Below, in pieces: positions 44,660 to 56,204 of a stretch of DNA of 64,000 nucleotides (positions within the stretch are counted from its first letter, which is position 1; every line of letters begins with the position of its first letter). A program made the translations under genes and the position numbers. Below the pieces are notes generated by a model. That model made no database searches, was not told the DNA's origin, and was given only the letters and a program-made list of their open reading frames with translations. The DNA comes from Chara braunii (lineage: Eukaryota > Streptophyta > Charophyceae > Charales > Characeae), in NCBI GenBank assembly GCA_003427395.1, contig BFEA01000335.1, positions 1,436,424-1,500,423 of the forward strand, given 5' to 3'.

Positions 44660-45020
44660 CCCGTGATGACGTACTATGTAGTACCCATAATTACGAGGCC
44701 CTCGGAGGTCTCAATGGTCACCTTCGACACTCAAGTGTCTGCTGACACGCGCCTTGAGGGGTCAATCTCTCGACGCTAAACAACCGCCAAGGCGGTTGGC
44801 GGTTGAGAACCACACCCTCTTTTGCACCCTGTGGAGAGTGGGTGGTACACAGGTTCCAGCCTGAGGTGGCAGTCAGCTCTCGTGGCCTCGGAGGTGAGTT
44901 CCATCATCCGGGGCCCAGAGAGAAATCAAGGGGTTTGACTTTGACGGCTGCCACAGACTCCAACGTCCAACTATAATAATTATAAGAAGCAAAAAAATGA
45001 AAAGATGGATTTGACCTCTC
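44660..45020 (+). repeat. R3 module, copy C
   Basis: Contains CAACCGCCAAGGCGGTTGG (palindrome) and GACACTCAAGTGTC. Shares CACCCTGTGGAGAGTGGGTG with copies A and B. Confidence 0.78.
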
Positions 45021-45654
45021 TCTTGATACATAGATATTTAATCATTACGCATGAGACGAATGGTCATGTGGACATTAGAAACATAAATATAAAGGGTTAT
45101 GAAATATGAGACGATCACTCTCACAATCACAATGTAACTTCCTTCAAAAAATATATATATATATTATCGCAGACAAAATCAAATCCATACTTCAACTCTC
45201 AAGACATACATGCAATCACATCAAAGGGTCAACACCAACAAACACACACTACACGGGGTCAACTTTAATCATTCTCTGTACTCACACCCCTTGCTTTAGC
45301 CACTTAAACCCACCCTCCATCCAACCTTCCATAATTAAATACTCAGTCCTTTTTAAATGACCATTCTATAAAGTCCGCGTAAAAACCCAAAAAAAACATT
45401 TCAATCCACAGAGGTTAAGGCATTTAGGTTGAGTAGCGCGAATGAATTAGAGTTGGGCCGGGAACCGACCTCTTATCACAAGATAACAGAAGATGATTCT
45501 CGTAGGATCAAGATGAAGCTATTCAAGCCTTAAATCAATCTGAAATAAGAGTAACCTGCAACACAGTACAAGTCAGTGCCCAAACTATGTTTGAGTGACT
45601 TTATAAAGTAATCCTATATTTCTACCTCACCTCTGATATTTATCAAAAATATCA

Positions 45655-46040
45655 GAAATTTTCAGCAGTATCTCCCCTACGCGAGGACAGACTGTCAAAC
45701 TCTCAATGGTCCTAAAACGATCTGACTCCTCTAGATTTCAGAACATTTCGGGAGTAGGAAGCGCTGCTTTTGCAAAATTTATATAAAGCTAAGTATGAAA
45801 TTCAAAAGTAATCGTAATTTTATAAAGTCAAATTTTGTCTAACTCCCTAAATTAGTAAAAATTTAGGCAGCATCTCCTTTAGAAAGATAGGCTTCCCAAA
45901 TTTGTACTAAGTCATATATGAAGTCAGAAAAGTCGAACTTTATGAAAAACAAAATTTAACTAACTCCTTGGATTTGCAGAAATTTTGGCAGCGCTTCTTG
46001 TAGGAAAAGTGCATTTCCAAAATTTATACAAAGCCAAGTA
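45655..46040 (-). repeat. Class II hairpin array C
   Basis: Modules near 45655, 45735 (rearranged), 45850 and 45970. The best is AGAAATTTTGGCAGCGCTTC, TTGTAGGAAAAGTGCATTTC and CAAAATTTATACAAAGCC (45975-46035). Confidence 0.78.
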
Positions 46041-46330
46041 AAATAAATGATCTCAGAAAATGCAAAAATTGAACTAAGTAAAAATAAAATTAACTCGAAA
46101 AATGCAGGAATTGAACTAACTCCTACAACTCCAGCACATGAAGAGCATCTAAGCACTACCTATCAAAGTCATAACCCGGAACAAGTAGAGCTCACACTCA
46201 GCCGCATGCAAGTCCATATCACAATGAGTAAGTACTCTCACCAATTTTCCAAGTTGATTTCACATAGGTAGTTCATCATCTTTCAGTTGAGTAAGACCTT
46301 GATACCCCAGCTTACATATGGCATAAAAAG

Positions 46331-47020
46331 GTTAAGCCAAACCGAAGCCACATTGCTTAACATTTGTCTGTGTATACATAAAACAGAGGGCACTACTACT
46401 TCTTTTTTCTTTGGGCAATTAGCTAGACCAAACCGAAGCCACATTATCTAGCCCTGCCAAATGTTTAATATCCTGATTTATAGTAACTCTCCGAACCTTT
46501 TTTTTCTTTTGAAGACTAAGACTGAGTCAAACCGTAGCCACATTGCTCAATCTGCCTTAAAATACATTTGTTGTATTCTTAATTAAATATTATCTTCTCC
46601 TTTTTCTGATAGACTATAGTCAGACCAAACCGAAGCCACATTGTTTGACTAGCCTGTTCAATAAAAAAAACATATTACATATATATGTATATAAAATCAT
46701 ATTTTCAGGTTTCTCCTTATGTGAGTGACTTCAGACTAAGCCAAACCGAAGCCACATTGCTTAGTCCTCCATCCAAACCTCCCTAAGAAAAAAACAAATA
46801 GTTGGATGTGACCGAAGCCACATTACCCAACTCTAAAACCTTTTCAACAAGCAAATCACTATAACCACAGCAACCAGGCTTGACCAAAGCCACATTGTCT
46901 GGCTGCTTAGATAACAACTTACAGGGGTATGACAATCAGACCAGACTGAAGCCACATTGTCTGAATGTCAGAAACATGAACAATACGGCAGTCAAGTTGA
47001 CCGAAGCCACATTGCTTGGC
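46331..47020 (-). repeat. Class I hairpin array C (nine hairpins)
   Basis: Loop motif (plus strand) CAAACCGAAGCCACATTG, near-invariant in nine copies. Stems, in order: GTTAAGC/GCTTAAC (46331-46361); GCTAGA/TCTAGC (46422-46452); TGAG/CTCA (46523-46549); TAGTCA/TGACTA (46617-46651); GACTAAGC/GCTTAGTC (46734-46766); AGTTGG/CCAACT (46800-46832); CCAG/CTGG (46874-46902); TCAGAC/GTCTGA (46936-46964); GTCAAG/CTTGGC (46991-47020, one wobble). Loop length is about 17 nt between the longest stems. Spacing is irregular, 57-117 bp. Confidence 0.9.
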
Positions 47021-47299
47021 TGCAGAGAAAATAAAAATAAACAAAGGAGACCCAATCATTGCAAGCAAAACTACCTTTCTCCCACCTTCCCCCAGTTCAT
47101 CCCTCTCGTCTAACTTCAAACAAGCAAAAGAAAGAAAAATACAGAAGTTTGCGCACACATTTTATTAGTTTATTCTGACTTAGTCCGGGAAATTCAAACA
47201 TGAAATGTATAAGGATGCATTCAGTATAATCATACATTCATAGAGAGATGTACTCATAAGGGTTTTAGCAGGGGTTTATAGAAGGAGTTAAAGAATTAC

Positions 47300-47560
47300 C
47301 TCTTGGTTCCCTGCCTCCAGAACTCCTCCTGAGTTCCGGCAGAGCTCGCTCAATCGGTGGGCAGACTCCCCACAGAGTCTTGATGCGGTCCGGCAGAGCT
47401 TGCGCAATCGGTGGGCAGAGCTCGCGCAACCTTAGACTAGAGTTAGAGTGAGAAGGGTAGAAAGAGGGATTTCAGGCGCTCGAGATACAAGAGAGGGACA
47501 TACTCAACTCGCAGGAGAGGGGCTTGGTACCTTGATGCGCCTGAGGGCCCCGCAATGGTG
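47300..47560 (-). repeat. R1 exon-like block, copy C
   Basis: Minus strand ends GGCAGGGAACCAAGAG|GTAATTC (junction at 47300/47299). An internal duplication repeats the GTCCGGCAGAGCT-GCGCAATCGGTG segment at 47330-47440. Confidence 0.65.
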
Positions 47561-49972
47561 GTAAAAAGTGCAGTGGAGCAACTAATCTTGCGGCCTATAC
47601 GCACTGCAGCCAACACCTCGACGATCTTCAAGTCACTGTAGTAGTCCCTATGTACAACCAAATTACCTCCTCAAGTAGTTACACCGCTCCTCCATGATCG
47701 AGACTTCGCCGTGCAGCTTATAAGCGCAAGGCCTTGAGTAGAGTCTACCCCATGCTTCGTTCGAAGAGTCGGCGAAAACAAAGTAGCACTCGACAAACTC
47801 AAGTGTGAGTCATAGTCGTAAGTAGTGGGAAAGTCAGATAACATGCCCCACAACTAGTAAAATATTGCTTACACAACAGCCATGTGTAACCGTCATGCAC
47901 CACTGTTAGGCCCAAGCTATATATAGCAAAGAGCACAGTTCCAAATGAATTCCTCAGAACTTGTAGCTCGGCAGGTTCAGCATCCGAAGCACACCCCCCC
48001 CTTGTTCTGCAGATGAACTCCCCTTCCAGAGGCCTGTTCTAACGACAAGGTGAAAACGGCTCACGCAATATAACACAACCCGCCTCATCTTCTCACCCAA
48101 TTGACTCCAAGCGGCTCATGTTTGCCTGCTCCGAACTGCCGCTATGTAGCGAAAACGGTTGTGCACACAACAATTGTTTCTCAGTAATTTGTTGCCTGAA
48201 TGCCGCAGCAATAGCCACATGCGGTCACACCGTCCGTTACCGGTAGCAGTTCACACTGTGACCACACGTACAACAACTTGTAAGCAATACCCGAGGCAGG
48301 CTACTCAGCCAATCACAACAAGCATGCATCAGGCATACCAACGCAGCCAACTCTCAACAGTTCGCACAGTCGGATCAGTGACAGCGCAGTAGCCTCGGCG
48401 AGCGACGGATATTTGGCAGATTCGGGATCCAGCGAACAGTAGCCCGGCTGATAGCAACTCTTATGGACCGTGCAAGTGGCAGTTCCTCGCTGTCGAAGAC
48501 AACAATAGTATACCGCAGCAGAAGGCTCAACACAATTTGCGAACATTCGGCCAATTCATCCCTCAACCAGCAGTAAGCACAGTAACATCGCTGATCATGA
48601 CAGCGTCGGCCCTCGTGCTTATTACTTCATTCAACGGTAACTGCAGTTCTATGACGAAGAGCACCAACACAGGTCTGGGTAAAAAAACAGCAGCTCAAGA
48701 TACACAGTAGTAGCCGGTCCAGCCTTTCTAATCGGGCCTAGATACGGTATCAGCGGCACCAAGGGCTCGTTTGTTAATGGAGTGAACCAGACAAATCAGT
48801 CCACCAACTAAAGATCGACCGTGCACCATCACCCGCAAAATCAAGAAAGAGCTTTCAATTTGTCGGTCCTCTCTCCAACCACGTCGCCGGCACAACACAA
48901 ACTGGCTCCGGGCTCTGTAGTCTTGCCTTCCGTAGATCCGCCCTAGTCAGGTAAGTATACATACACTGAGTGCCTCCAATCAACTCCCAGGTCTGGGTGC
49001 ACCCTCCTAGTGAAAGCGAGCACAGTGATCCACATAGCGACGAGCGGGAAATGTACAGTGACTGCGTCCAACAGGATAATTAGGAGCAGCGTACCCACGG
49101 AACGTGCAGAACAGAAGTGATTTTTTTTAATTTTTTTTTCCAGGGGACACTGAGGCTGCTACGACGAACAGCAGCGAGCAACACTAAGACAAGTACGATC
49201 ATCATGATGAGGAAACGCCATGAACGCAAGCACCGGGACGAAGGGTAGTACGACCAAGACCTCCGAACGACGAACACCACCTCGAACACTTCGCTATCGA
49301 AGACTACGAGAACGGCTGCATGGCTATCATCAAAATGGGGACACTAGAGAAGAGCTCAAAATGTAGCTCCTTCCTTGCATCTTTCCGCTCTTACCAACGG
49401 GTCTGACAAACATCTTGGCCAGATTCATGTGCTCTTCTCAATGCCCATGGAAGGGAAGCAATCGTCGGGGTCGAGCAACACTACCTTAGCCTCACAGAAG
49501 AAAAATGACTATCGTGAGCGCCGGACGTAACGAGCACTTCAACGATGGACAGTGGACACGATGAAACCGAATCACTTGATGGCCAACACGATCATGATAA
49601 TAACGTGTGAAGCCGTGACCGATCCCCACGACTCACCGAGCAGCCATACAATGAGAGCATATTTATCTAAGTAAAATGCGGACATGTACATTGCAAACTT
49701 TTATTCGTTTCTTTTGTTCCCTTCTTCCTCGCATTTTTCTCTCCTTTGTCGTCTTCTCCCCAGCTCCTTCTCCTCATCTTTGCTCTTGCCGCCAATCACA
49801 CTTACCTCATGTACAAAATGAAAATGAATCTTCCCCAAGAACATGAGAAGATATGTTCTCATATCCCCCCCCCATCCTTTACGGTCTGTAGCGGCCGAAC
49901 TGGTGCCCGACTTCAAAATCTGTTGCGGCCAATATCTTCAAAACGCCTCAAAACCCCATTTTAGCACCTTTT
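47561..49972. other. Non-coding interior of composite repeat C
   Basis: No gene recognised. CAGCAG/CAACAA-rich stretches (48080-48700) mirror the GTT-rich part of copy A. T-run at 49120-49139. (C)n at 49865. Confidence 0.4.
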
Positions 49973-50170
49973 CTCGCTCGTTTTCATTGAGAAACGAGCG
50001 AGATACACCCTTTTAACCTCGACCAAACCGCTCTTCTCGTCTCCCGACTCCATCGCGCAACCCCTTTCTCTTCTAACTCCCTGTCCACTAACGTTTTACT
50101 AAAACTAAACACGAATTTGAGTTCGCCTGCCCTGGAAACCACGATTTACACCTTTACTTCACTCGATTCC
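49973..50170 (-). repeat. Class III hairpin module, copy C
   Basis: CTCGCTCGTTT (49973-49983) pairs perfectly with AAACGAGCGAG (49992-50002). It is followed by GGCGAACTC-like sequence on the minus strand (about 50130), the counterpart of GGGCGAATCC in copy A. Confidence 0.65.
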
Positions 50171-50515
50171 GAAGAGAATCGGGTAAGTCGCCCATTTTCC
50201 TCTTCGCCATCCCCGATTTTCACCGCTTCGAAAGTACTTGGCACTGATTTTCGTCCTGGTTCACTCTGCTTTTTGCTCTTCTTGTAGCATCGCCCCTTTT
50301 TTCCTCGTTTGCATCTCTCGTCCTAGCGCACGACGTCGTTCATTAACGCTGGTCAAGAGCTCTAACTAATATCCAGATGGAAACTTCGTAGAGAAATCAA
50401 CTACTGGATGGGCAAACCAGTCTTTTGCTCCTACATTGAAGTTTAACCATCTATTCGCACGTTTGTATCGCTGCGAGCCCTCTCCCGTGTTCCCTCTGGT
50501 GGCCTGCTCAGGCGC

Positions 50516-50865
50516 TGTCGGGGCAAGTACCCTGACAAGGGTATTTGCCGGGGTTTTTCAACGTCGGGCGCTGTCCAAATTTCTCGTTGGATTGAAGGGC
50601 TTGATGAGATTCACGTTGCCAAAAGTTTATTCAGACCTGACCGCTGACTGAGAGATTAAAAGATTTTAGAACCCTAGTCCGGACACCTGCGGCGTCCGAG
50701 AGTAATGGCAATACCCAGCAGTGCTTCGCCTTTCGTCGGGGCTGTAGGGGCGTGCGGGTGTTGAGGTACTAAGGTTAGACCTATTCTACCTAAAATAATG
50801 TCAGTCGCGCGATTCAGGGCCTGAGTAGGCTAAAAAGAGGGATACGCTTGGTGTAGAGTCGCGGC
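50516..50865 (+). repeat. R2 terminal module, copy 2
   Basis: Starts TGTCGGGGCAAGTACC with partner GGGTATTTGCCGGGG (50541-50553). Shares CTTGATGAGATTCACGT, CCGAGAGTAATGG and CGCGCGATTCAGGGCCT with 18470-18840. It immediately precedes unit X2. Confidence 0.8.
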
Positions 50866-50879
50866 ACAGGGGGAGTAGG

Positions 50880-51833
50880 TAGAAGGATGCTTGCAAGGAG
50901 ATTGATTATGCCCATTTGAGAGAAGGAAAAATGATTGTCTTCCCTTTACTTCTCACCTACCTGGATGTCAATAAGGACTTGTTGTTCTGAAAAAGGTCAA
51001 TTCAATGCATGCCATAAAATGAATACGATTGCAATAAAGCAGATGAGGTCAAATGGACTTAGTCTTTCCCATAGGATTGACCCGTTTATCCCGAATAACC
51101 TTATCTACATGTACCTGTCAAAATGATTCTCATTTTTTGTCTCCTCTAATTCTTTTCGTCCAAGTTACCCTGAACTCAGGAGAAATAAGAATAACTGAAA
51201 GTTACTTGCAGTGGACACATCTTCTACCTCTAGGGAGCATCTAGAGCGGGGGTTCGTTACTTCCGGAGCCGACCCTGTTATCGACCCAGAGTGGACCATT
51301 CTACAGAGGGGTACTTGTCGATTCGGTGGAGACGGCCCAACTTCTGAGATCCGAGTTTTGTGCTCGGACGAGGAGGAGGAGTACCCCAGACCACTTCCTA
51401 GAGGGAGAGGGATGCAACACCTCAAGCAATGCCCCTGATAAAGAATCATTCACAAAGCAGACTGTCATCTAAAAATATCGGGAATGTAAGGAGATGGACG
51501 TGTGCATGCCAAGTCTTAAGTCGACGGTTGGTTGAAATGAACGACTTTGGCAACGCGTCTCATCAGGTCAAGACTAAGGCGGGCGGGTACCTTGTTGGCT
51601 GTATCAATGCTATTGTCGCTAGCCAACTCCTTGTTGGCGGTTGTATAACTGTTTTGTGGAGTTCGACCCAGAAATGTCGGATTTTATTTGAATCTTATGA
51701 CATTGGATGTATCCAATGAAGATTGGGATTGTCTCAGTTACCATTTCAGGTTGGATATGTTTGTATCGACCACCGTTGATTCCGTTCGATGTAATTATGT
51801 ATGGTTGTTACAACTTTCTTTTGATTGTGTGTT
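50880..51833. repeat. Repeat unit X2
   Basis: Direct-orientation partner of 37970-38925. Its minus-strand frame 51165-51449 (about 94 codons) matches that of X1, and here the plus-strand frame 51211-51438 is also open (REHLERGFV, VIDPEWT, PRPLPRGRGMQH). Confidence 0.75.
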
Positions 51834-52320
51834 AAAGGGACTAGGATTAATGTTGGGTTTCACGCTTGGTTGAGACCGTCCTAGTCGACCGACGTTTGTT
51901 CCGTACTTAGGAGATCAACACCCTAGGAACGGACTACGTTCGAGTTTGCTTGGCGTTAACCAAGCGTATCTATACTACAACGAACGAGCAAACGCTCTCG
52001 GTTGACCTACCTCTGCAATTGCATCTAACAACTTTCTCACGTGGGTCGGTAGCTCGGTAGGGATACGCCGCTAAGGGTGGTGATAGCCCCTTCGGGAAGG
52101 ATAGCTTATGCCCCGCGGGAACCTATCATGTCGTAGGGGACCGCGGGATGTACAGCTGGCGCACCCGGCTAGAGCGGTGATGGAACGACGCGACCCCGAC
52201 CGTCTCGGCGGCTCGCGGGATGTGTTGCGTCGTTCCTAAGTTGTCTCTTGTGCGTGACATGGCCGGGAGGGCTCTTGCCTTTGCGAAAAAGGTGGGAGCC
52301 GATGCGCTCGACAACGCTGT
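51833..52320 (+). repeat. R4 module in unit X2
   Basis: Shares AAGGGACTAGGATTAATG, TTGAGACCGTCCTAGTCGAC, GGTAGCTCGGTAGGGATACG, CCTATCATGTCGTAGGGGAC and GACATGGCCGGGAGGG with the other copies. Confidence 0.8.
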
Positions 52321-52550
52321 TCACCGGCTTCTGAGTCCCTACGGCCTTGCTCCTACTCAATCTCTCCCTGCGGACCGTCGGTAGTGGTCAGTGCATACCC
52401 CAGTTGTGCCCCGTTCCAGCTCCGCCAGCCCCGAGGGAAACTTTGACAGAACCAGCTAGTAGATGGTTCGAGTAGTCATTCGGCCCTATACCCGAATCCC
52501 ACGAACGATTTGCACGATTGGCCTTGTTCCGCCCATGCCCAGGTCTGAAT

Positions 52551-53180
52551 GACAATTTTGCAGGTCAGCATCGTTGCGAGTTTTTACCGCAGTACACGTG
52601 GCCCTTTTATGCTCATGCCTTGTTTACCAGCTGTCGGGACAGCCTGCCGCACAGCAAGCACTGCGGCAGCCTCCCACTGGCGGCCTCGGGCAGGCTGTGC
52701 CCACGACACAGTTCACCATATTTCGGGTTCCAAGCGCAGATTTCGGTGGCAGTAGGCAATATTTAAACGACCAAAGTGTGGGTAAGGGTTCCATGTGCAC
52801 AACTTCCGGGACAACCTGCCACATCCGAGGGACAATTTTGCAGGTCAGCATCGCTGCGGGTTTTTACCGCAGTACCCGTGACCCTTTTATGCTCATGCCT
52901 TGTTTACCAGCTGTCGAGACAGCCTGCCGCACAGCAAGCACTGCGGCAGCCTCCCACTGGTGGCCTTGGGCAAACTGTGCCCACGACACACTTCACCATC
53001 TTTCGGGTTCCAAGCGCAGATTTCGGTGGCAGTAGGCAATATTTAAAAGACCAAAGCGTGGGTACGGGTTCCATGTGCACAACTTCCGGGACAGCCTGCC
53101 ACATAGCAAACACTGCGGCAACCTCCCACTAGTGACTTCGGGCAGACTGTGCCCACGGCACAGTTCACCATCTTCCGAAT
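52551..53180. repeat. 280-bp tandem repeat, 2.2 copies
   Basis: GACAATTTTGCAGGTCAGCA starts at 52551 and 52831; a partial third copy (from the CATGTGCACAACTTCCGGGA block) runs to about 53180. Each unit holds a palindrome CTGCCGCA...TGCGGCAG and ends CAGTAGGCAATATTTAAA. Two of three frames stay open on both strands, but the period is not a multiple of three. Confidence 0.92.
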
Positions 53181-53999
53181 TTCAAGGGGTCGCACCGCTG
53201 TACCCTTTTAAGATGGGACAAGGCCCAAGCCGTTTAGAGCAATGCCATTTTGGTACTCCACTAGTCACACGACGCTATCCACAGATTGCGCAACAACTCC
53301 GGTGAATAAAGGTAAAAAATAAAAATTAAAAAACTTAAAATAGGACATTTGCGGCCAACCTCAAGATGTGACCGCATATTCCCCTTGCACCGCGGTTCCA
53401 CAGACTACTGATAAATGGGCACACAAGAAAGTACATTTAGAACTTCGGCAAATCTGTACGACTGGTCCCATGCCTCACGGGCCTTAATGGGCATGCTCAC
53501 TCTCAAAGCTCATAGAGCAGGTTTTGGTTGCTGAGCAGCGGACCGTACGCCACAAAAGGGGCCCCTGCCACTCAGTTTTTCTTCCTCTTTATGGGCTAAG
53601 CACTGGCAGGTTGGCATGCACGCTGGGTCTCTCGGCCTACAACATTATGAAGGGCAAGTGATGGAATCTCGCCAATGTCATGAACACACAGAAGCCATGC
53701 TAACCTTCACTGCATTGTTCCAATCAACGGATGTCCCGAAGGCCTGGGCCCGGGGCTGCGCCCCAACAATGTTATCGTGGAGCCGCCCAACCCCAAGTAA
53801 TTCAAAAATATGTAGCTTTCACTCATTGCTTTCTATCATCTGAATTTGAACACAGGTTATTTTTAACAGTTCATAGGTGTACCTATTGTACCAGGTTGCT
53901 GGTCGCCTAACTAGCCCTGGAGCATAGGTCGGGCGTTTCAGTGCCATTCGTTCTGACGCCCTTATGAGTAAAAGGGCGGGGCCCACTGCAAAGCCTATA
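53181..53999. other. Dispersed-repeat remnants
   Basis: No gene. ATGGGCATGCTCACTCTCAA (53488) and GGGCTAAGCACTGGCAGG recur in diverged form at 54180-54340 and 58500-58560. AGTTCATAGGTGTACC (53871) resembles 54375 in reverse. Confidence 0.5.
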
Positions 54000-54480
54000 G
54001 CGCGGGCCTAAGTGAGGCGGGTCCTAGTGCAGATCTTGGTGGTGACATAAAAAAAAAGTAAATGAGAACTTCTGAAGACCGAGATGGGGAAGGATCCTAT
54101 GTGCGCAGCTGGCTACAACAGAGTGCCTCCTCACTGGGCCCTGGGCCGCTCCGTCCCGGCATGGTTTACCTTCTTTCGGGCCCCAACGGGCATGCTCAGG
54201 GCATACTCACACTGCTGACACCCGCGACCATGCTCACTCTCAAGCTTCTCACAACAGATCATGGTTGGTGGACTGCGGCACTGCAGGCCCCCGCCACTGA
54301 AGCTTTCTCCGTCTCGTGGGCTAAACACCCGCAGGCATGCATGCGTGTTGACCTTCTCGGTCTGTGTTTCAATCAGTTCATTGGTGTACCAACCGAGCTA
54401 AGCCCATTGGTCCTGACCGTCGTGCTTGACACCGATACCGTGTTCTGAAGATGGGACCGGTACTCAACACGGCCGAATAA
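54000..54480. repeat. R6 dispersed repeat with tRNA-like end
   Basis: Shares GTGCAGATCTTGGTGGTGAC, CCGAGATGGGG, ATGCTCA and CAACAGATCATGGTTGG with 58330-58610. At its right end the minus strand reads CTTAGCTCGGTTGGTACACC (54378-54397), an A-box-like tRNA motif with no clear B box. Confidence 0.6.
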
Positions 54481-54497
54481 CAAAGTAATAATAATAG

Positions 54498-54526
54498 TAA
54501 AATTAAATTAAATTAAATTAAATTAA
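54498..54526. repeat. (AATTA)n microsatellite
   Basis: AAATT repeated five to six times. Confidence 0.9.
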
Positions 54527-54559
54527 CATGAAAGGGAAAGACAGCTCCTATGGGAAGGG

Positions 54560-54800
54560 GGAACTGTTGGCGTCCCCTCGGTTCCACCAATCTGGCCCGC
54601 GGTTGGGGCCAGCAAATAAAACTGAGAGGGATAGGTTCGTGAGGCCCTCAACCCCTCGGCTTCCTTCAAGCTACATTGTCGTTCCGCCGTCACCGCATGT
54701 TGTCCTCGATTTTCGTACCTGCTGCTTGAGAGTTCAACACCGTAGTCGATAGTGCTTATGCCCAAGGCTGGCATTGGCACTATCAAAAAGTCTTATAAAT
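54560..54800 (-). repeat. R5 fragment with TATA/tRNA-like module, minus strand
   Basis: Minus strand: CATTTATAAGAC (54789-54800), then TAAGCACTATCG (54748-54759), TACGGTGTTGAACT as in copy A, and AAAATCGAGGAC (54702-54713). Decayed relative to the other three copies. Confidence 0.5.
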
Positions 54801-55667
54801 GGGTTCGGTAGGTTGCACGGCCTTATGAAGAAGCTTTAAAGGCCACGCTTTTGCTTATCGGCCGAATTCTTGACCGCGAACCGGCGTCCTCCTAAAGTGT
54901 GGGTGCCGGGCTCCGTGCACGGCCCGTACTTATTCATTACCGACTATACTTACCCCATTTTTACCGAACCTTTTTCGATACAGGAAAAGTCTCCCGCGCC
55001 TTAAACTAGCGAGTCCATACACCCTTTAATCTCACCTCGCACGCCCCACCGTCTGACTAAAATGAGTCGAGCATAGGCCGCGTGATACTCATATTAATTA
55101 TGCCCTCTAGCATCCCCTCAGGCGCTACTTGTGTAAAGTACAAATGTGCGCGCGAATACCCTTATAAGGGTGTTTACGCAGACAACGCAACTCATAACAG
55201 TCCGCCGTAGTAGTTCAGCTACGCACTAAAATCGAGACGAATCCTCTGATTAGAATTAGAAACTATACGCTACTGTCCAGATGTAAGTGCAGAGGATAAT
55301 AAGAAGCTACCTCCATCATCAAAGTAAGCAGCACACTAGCCAATCAGGTAACCTCGCAGCTAGTCTCACAGCCGTTCCATCGTCGGGATGAGCAAAATAG
55401 TAATGAATCTTCTACTAAAACCCAGGTAGGTTCATTCTTCCGCTTAGCGCAGCTTCCGCACGTTGAACTGTAGCTTGTGTTACTTCTTTTCTCGATCCGT
55501 TCCCTCCAAGATATTAGCCTCCTCCCATAATCGCAGTATAGGGTTACACCCTTCGCAATTCCATCGAGATTGGAGGGGATCTTCGTTCTTAGTCCCTTCT
55601 ACCTCCTTCCCTTCCGCTATCACTGAGCAGTTTATACATCTCATACCACTGAATTTACTCACTAACC
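54801..55667. other. Intergenic DNA within repeat remnants
   Basis: No gene. GCGCGAATACCCTTATAAGG with GTGTTTACGC (55151-55181) is an isolated copy of the R5-type terminal hairpin. Confidence 0.5.
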
Positions 55668-56060
55668 CAAATCTGATATTACTATCGGATTTGTCCGTCG
55701 TAGAAACCCCTCCATAGACTCTTCTCCTCCGCTCGATCCCGTCAGAACGTTACTCCTCTGTTTCACCCGTACCCGCCTTCACTATCCTTCCGTGCACTCA
55801 CTTCTTCACTAACCTCTAGTCTTACTAACCATTCGCTAGTTCTGACTCGGAGCTTGGATTCGGGGTCGCCAATCTTCAAAACCCCCGAATCGACTCTCCG
55901 TTCGCTCGTTTTTATTAAGAAACGAGCGAGATCCGCTATCACTCTCAACATCTTCTTCTTTCCTCCTCCATCGCCATCTTCATTCACAACCCTTTCCGCT
56001 TTGTTCCTATTCTACCAATTGATCTTCAAAACTAAGTCTACCGATGGATTCGCCTTCCTA
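55668..56060 (-). repeat. Class III hairpin modules, further copy
   Basis: CAAATCTGAT/ATCGGATTTG (55668-55693, 10 bp with one wobble) and TCGCTCGTTT/AAACGAGCGA (55901-55928, perfect), 233 bp apart. GGCGACCCCGAATCC-like and GGCGAATCC-like phrases lie between them on the minus strand. Confidence 0.65.
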
Positions 56061-56204
56061 AAAAACTAGGAAAACGCCTCTTCATTCACCCATTTTCATC
56101 AAGAGACAGATGAGTTATGAGTGAAGGTTAACGAGCATACTGATATTCAACATTTATAGTCTGAACGTTCAACTTTTATACACAGTTGGGCATGAACACT
56201 CGGA

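Noticed and set aside
42303-47020. Regularly repeated motif with variable spacers, CRISPR-like
   Set aside because: Spacing is irregular (57-117 bp), the conserved part is a hairpin loop rather than a direct repeat, the context is clearly eukaryotic, and no cas-like gene is present.
46331-47020. Class I hairpins as miRNA precursors
   Set aside because: Stems are only 4-9 bp, too short for Dicer-type processing; the conserved part is the loop, not an arm.
52574-53132. Open frames across the 280-bp tandem repeat
   Set aside because: 280 is not a multiple of three, so each unit is read in a different frame; no family match.
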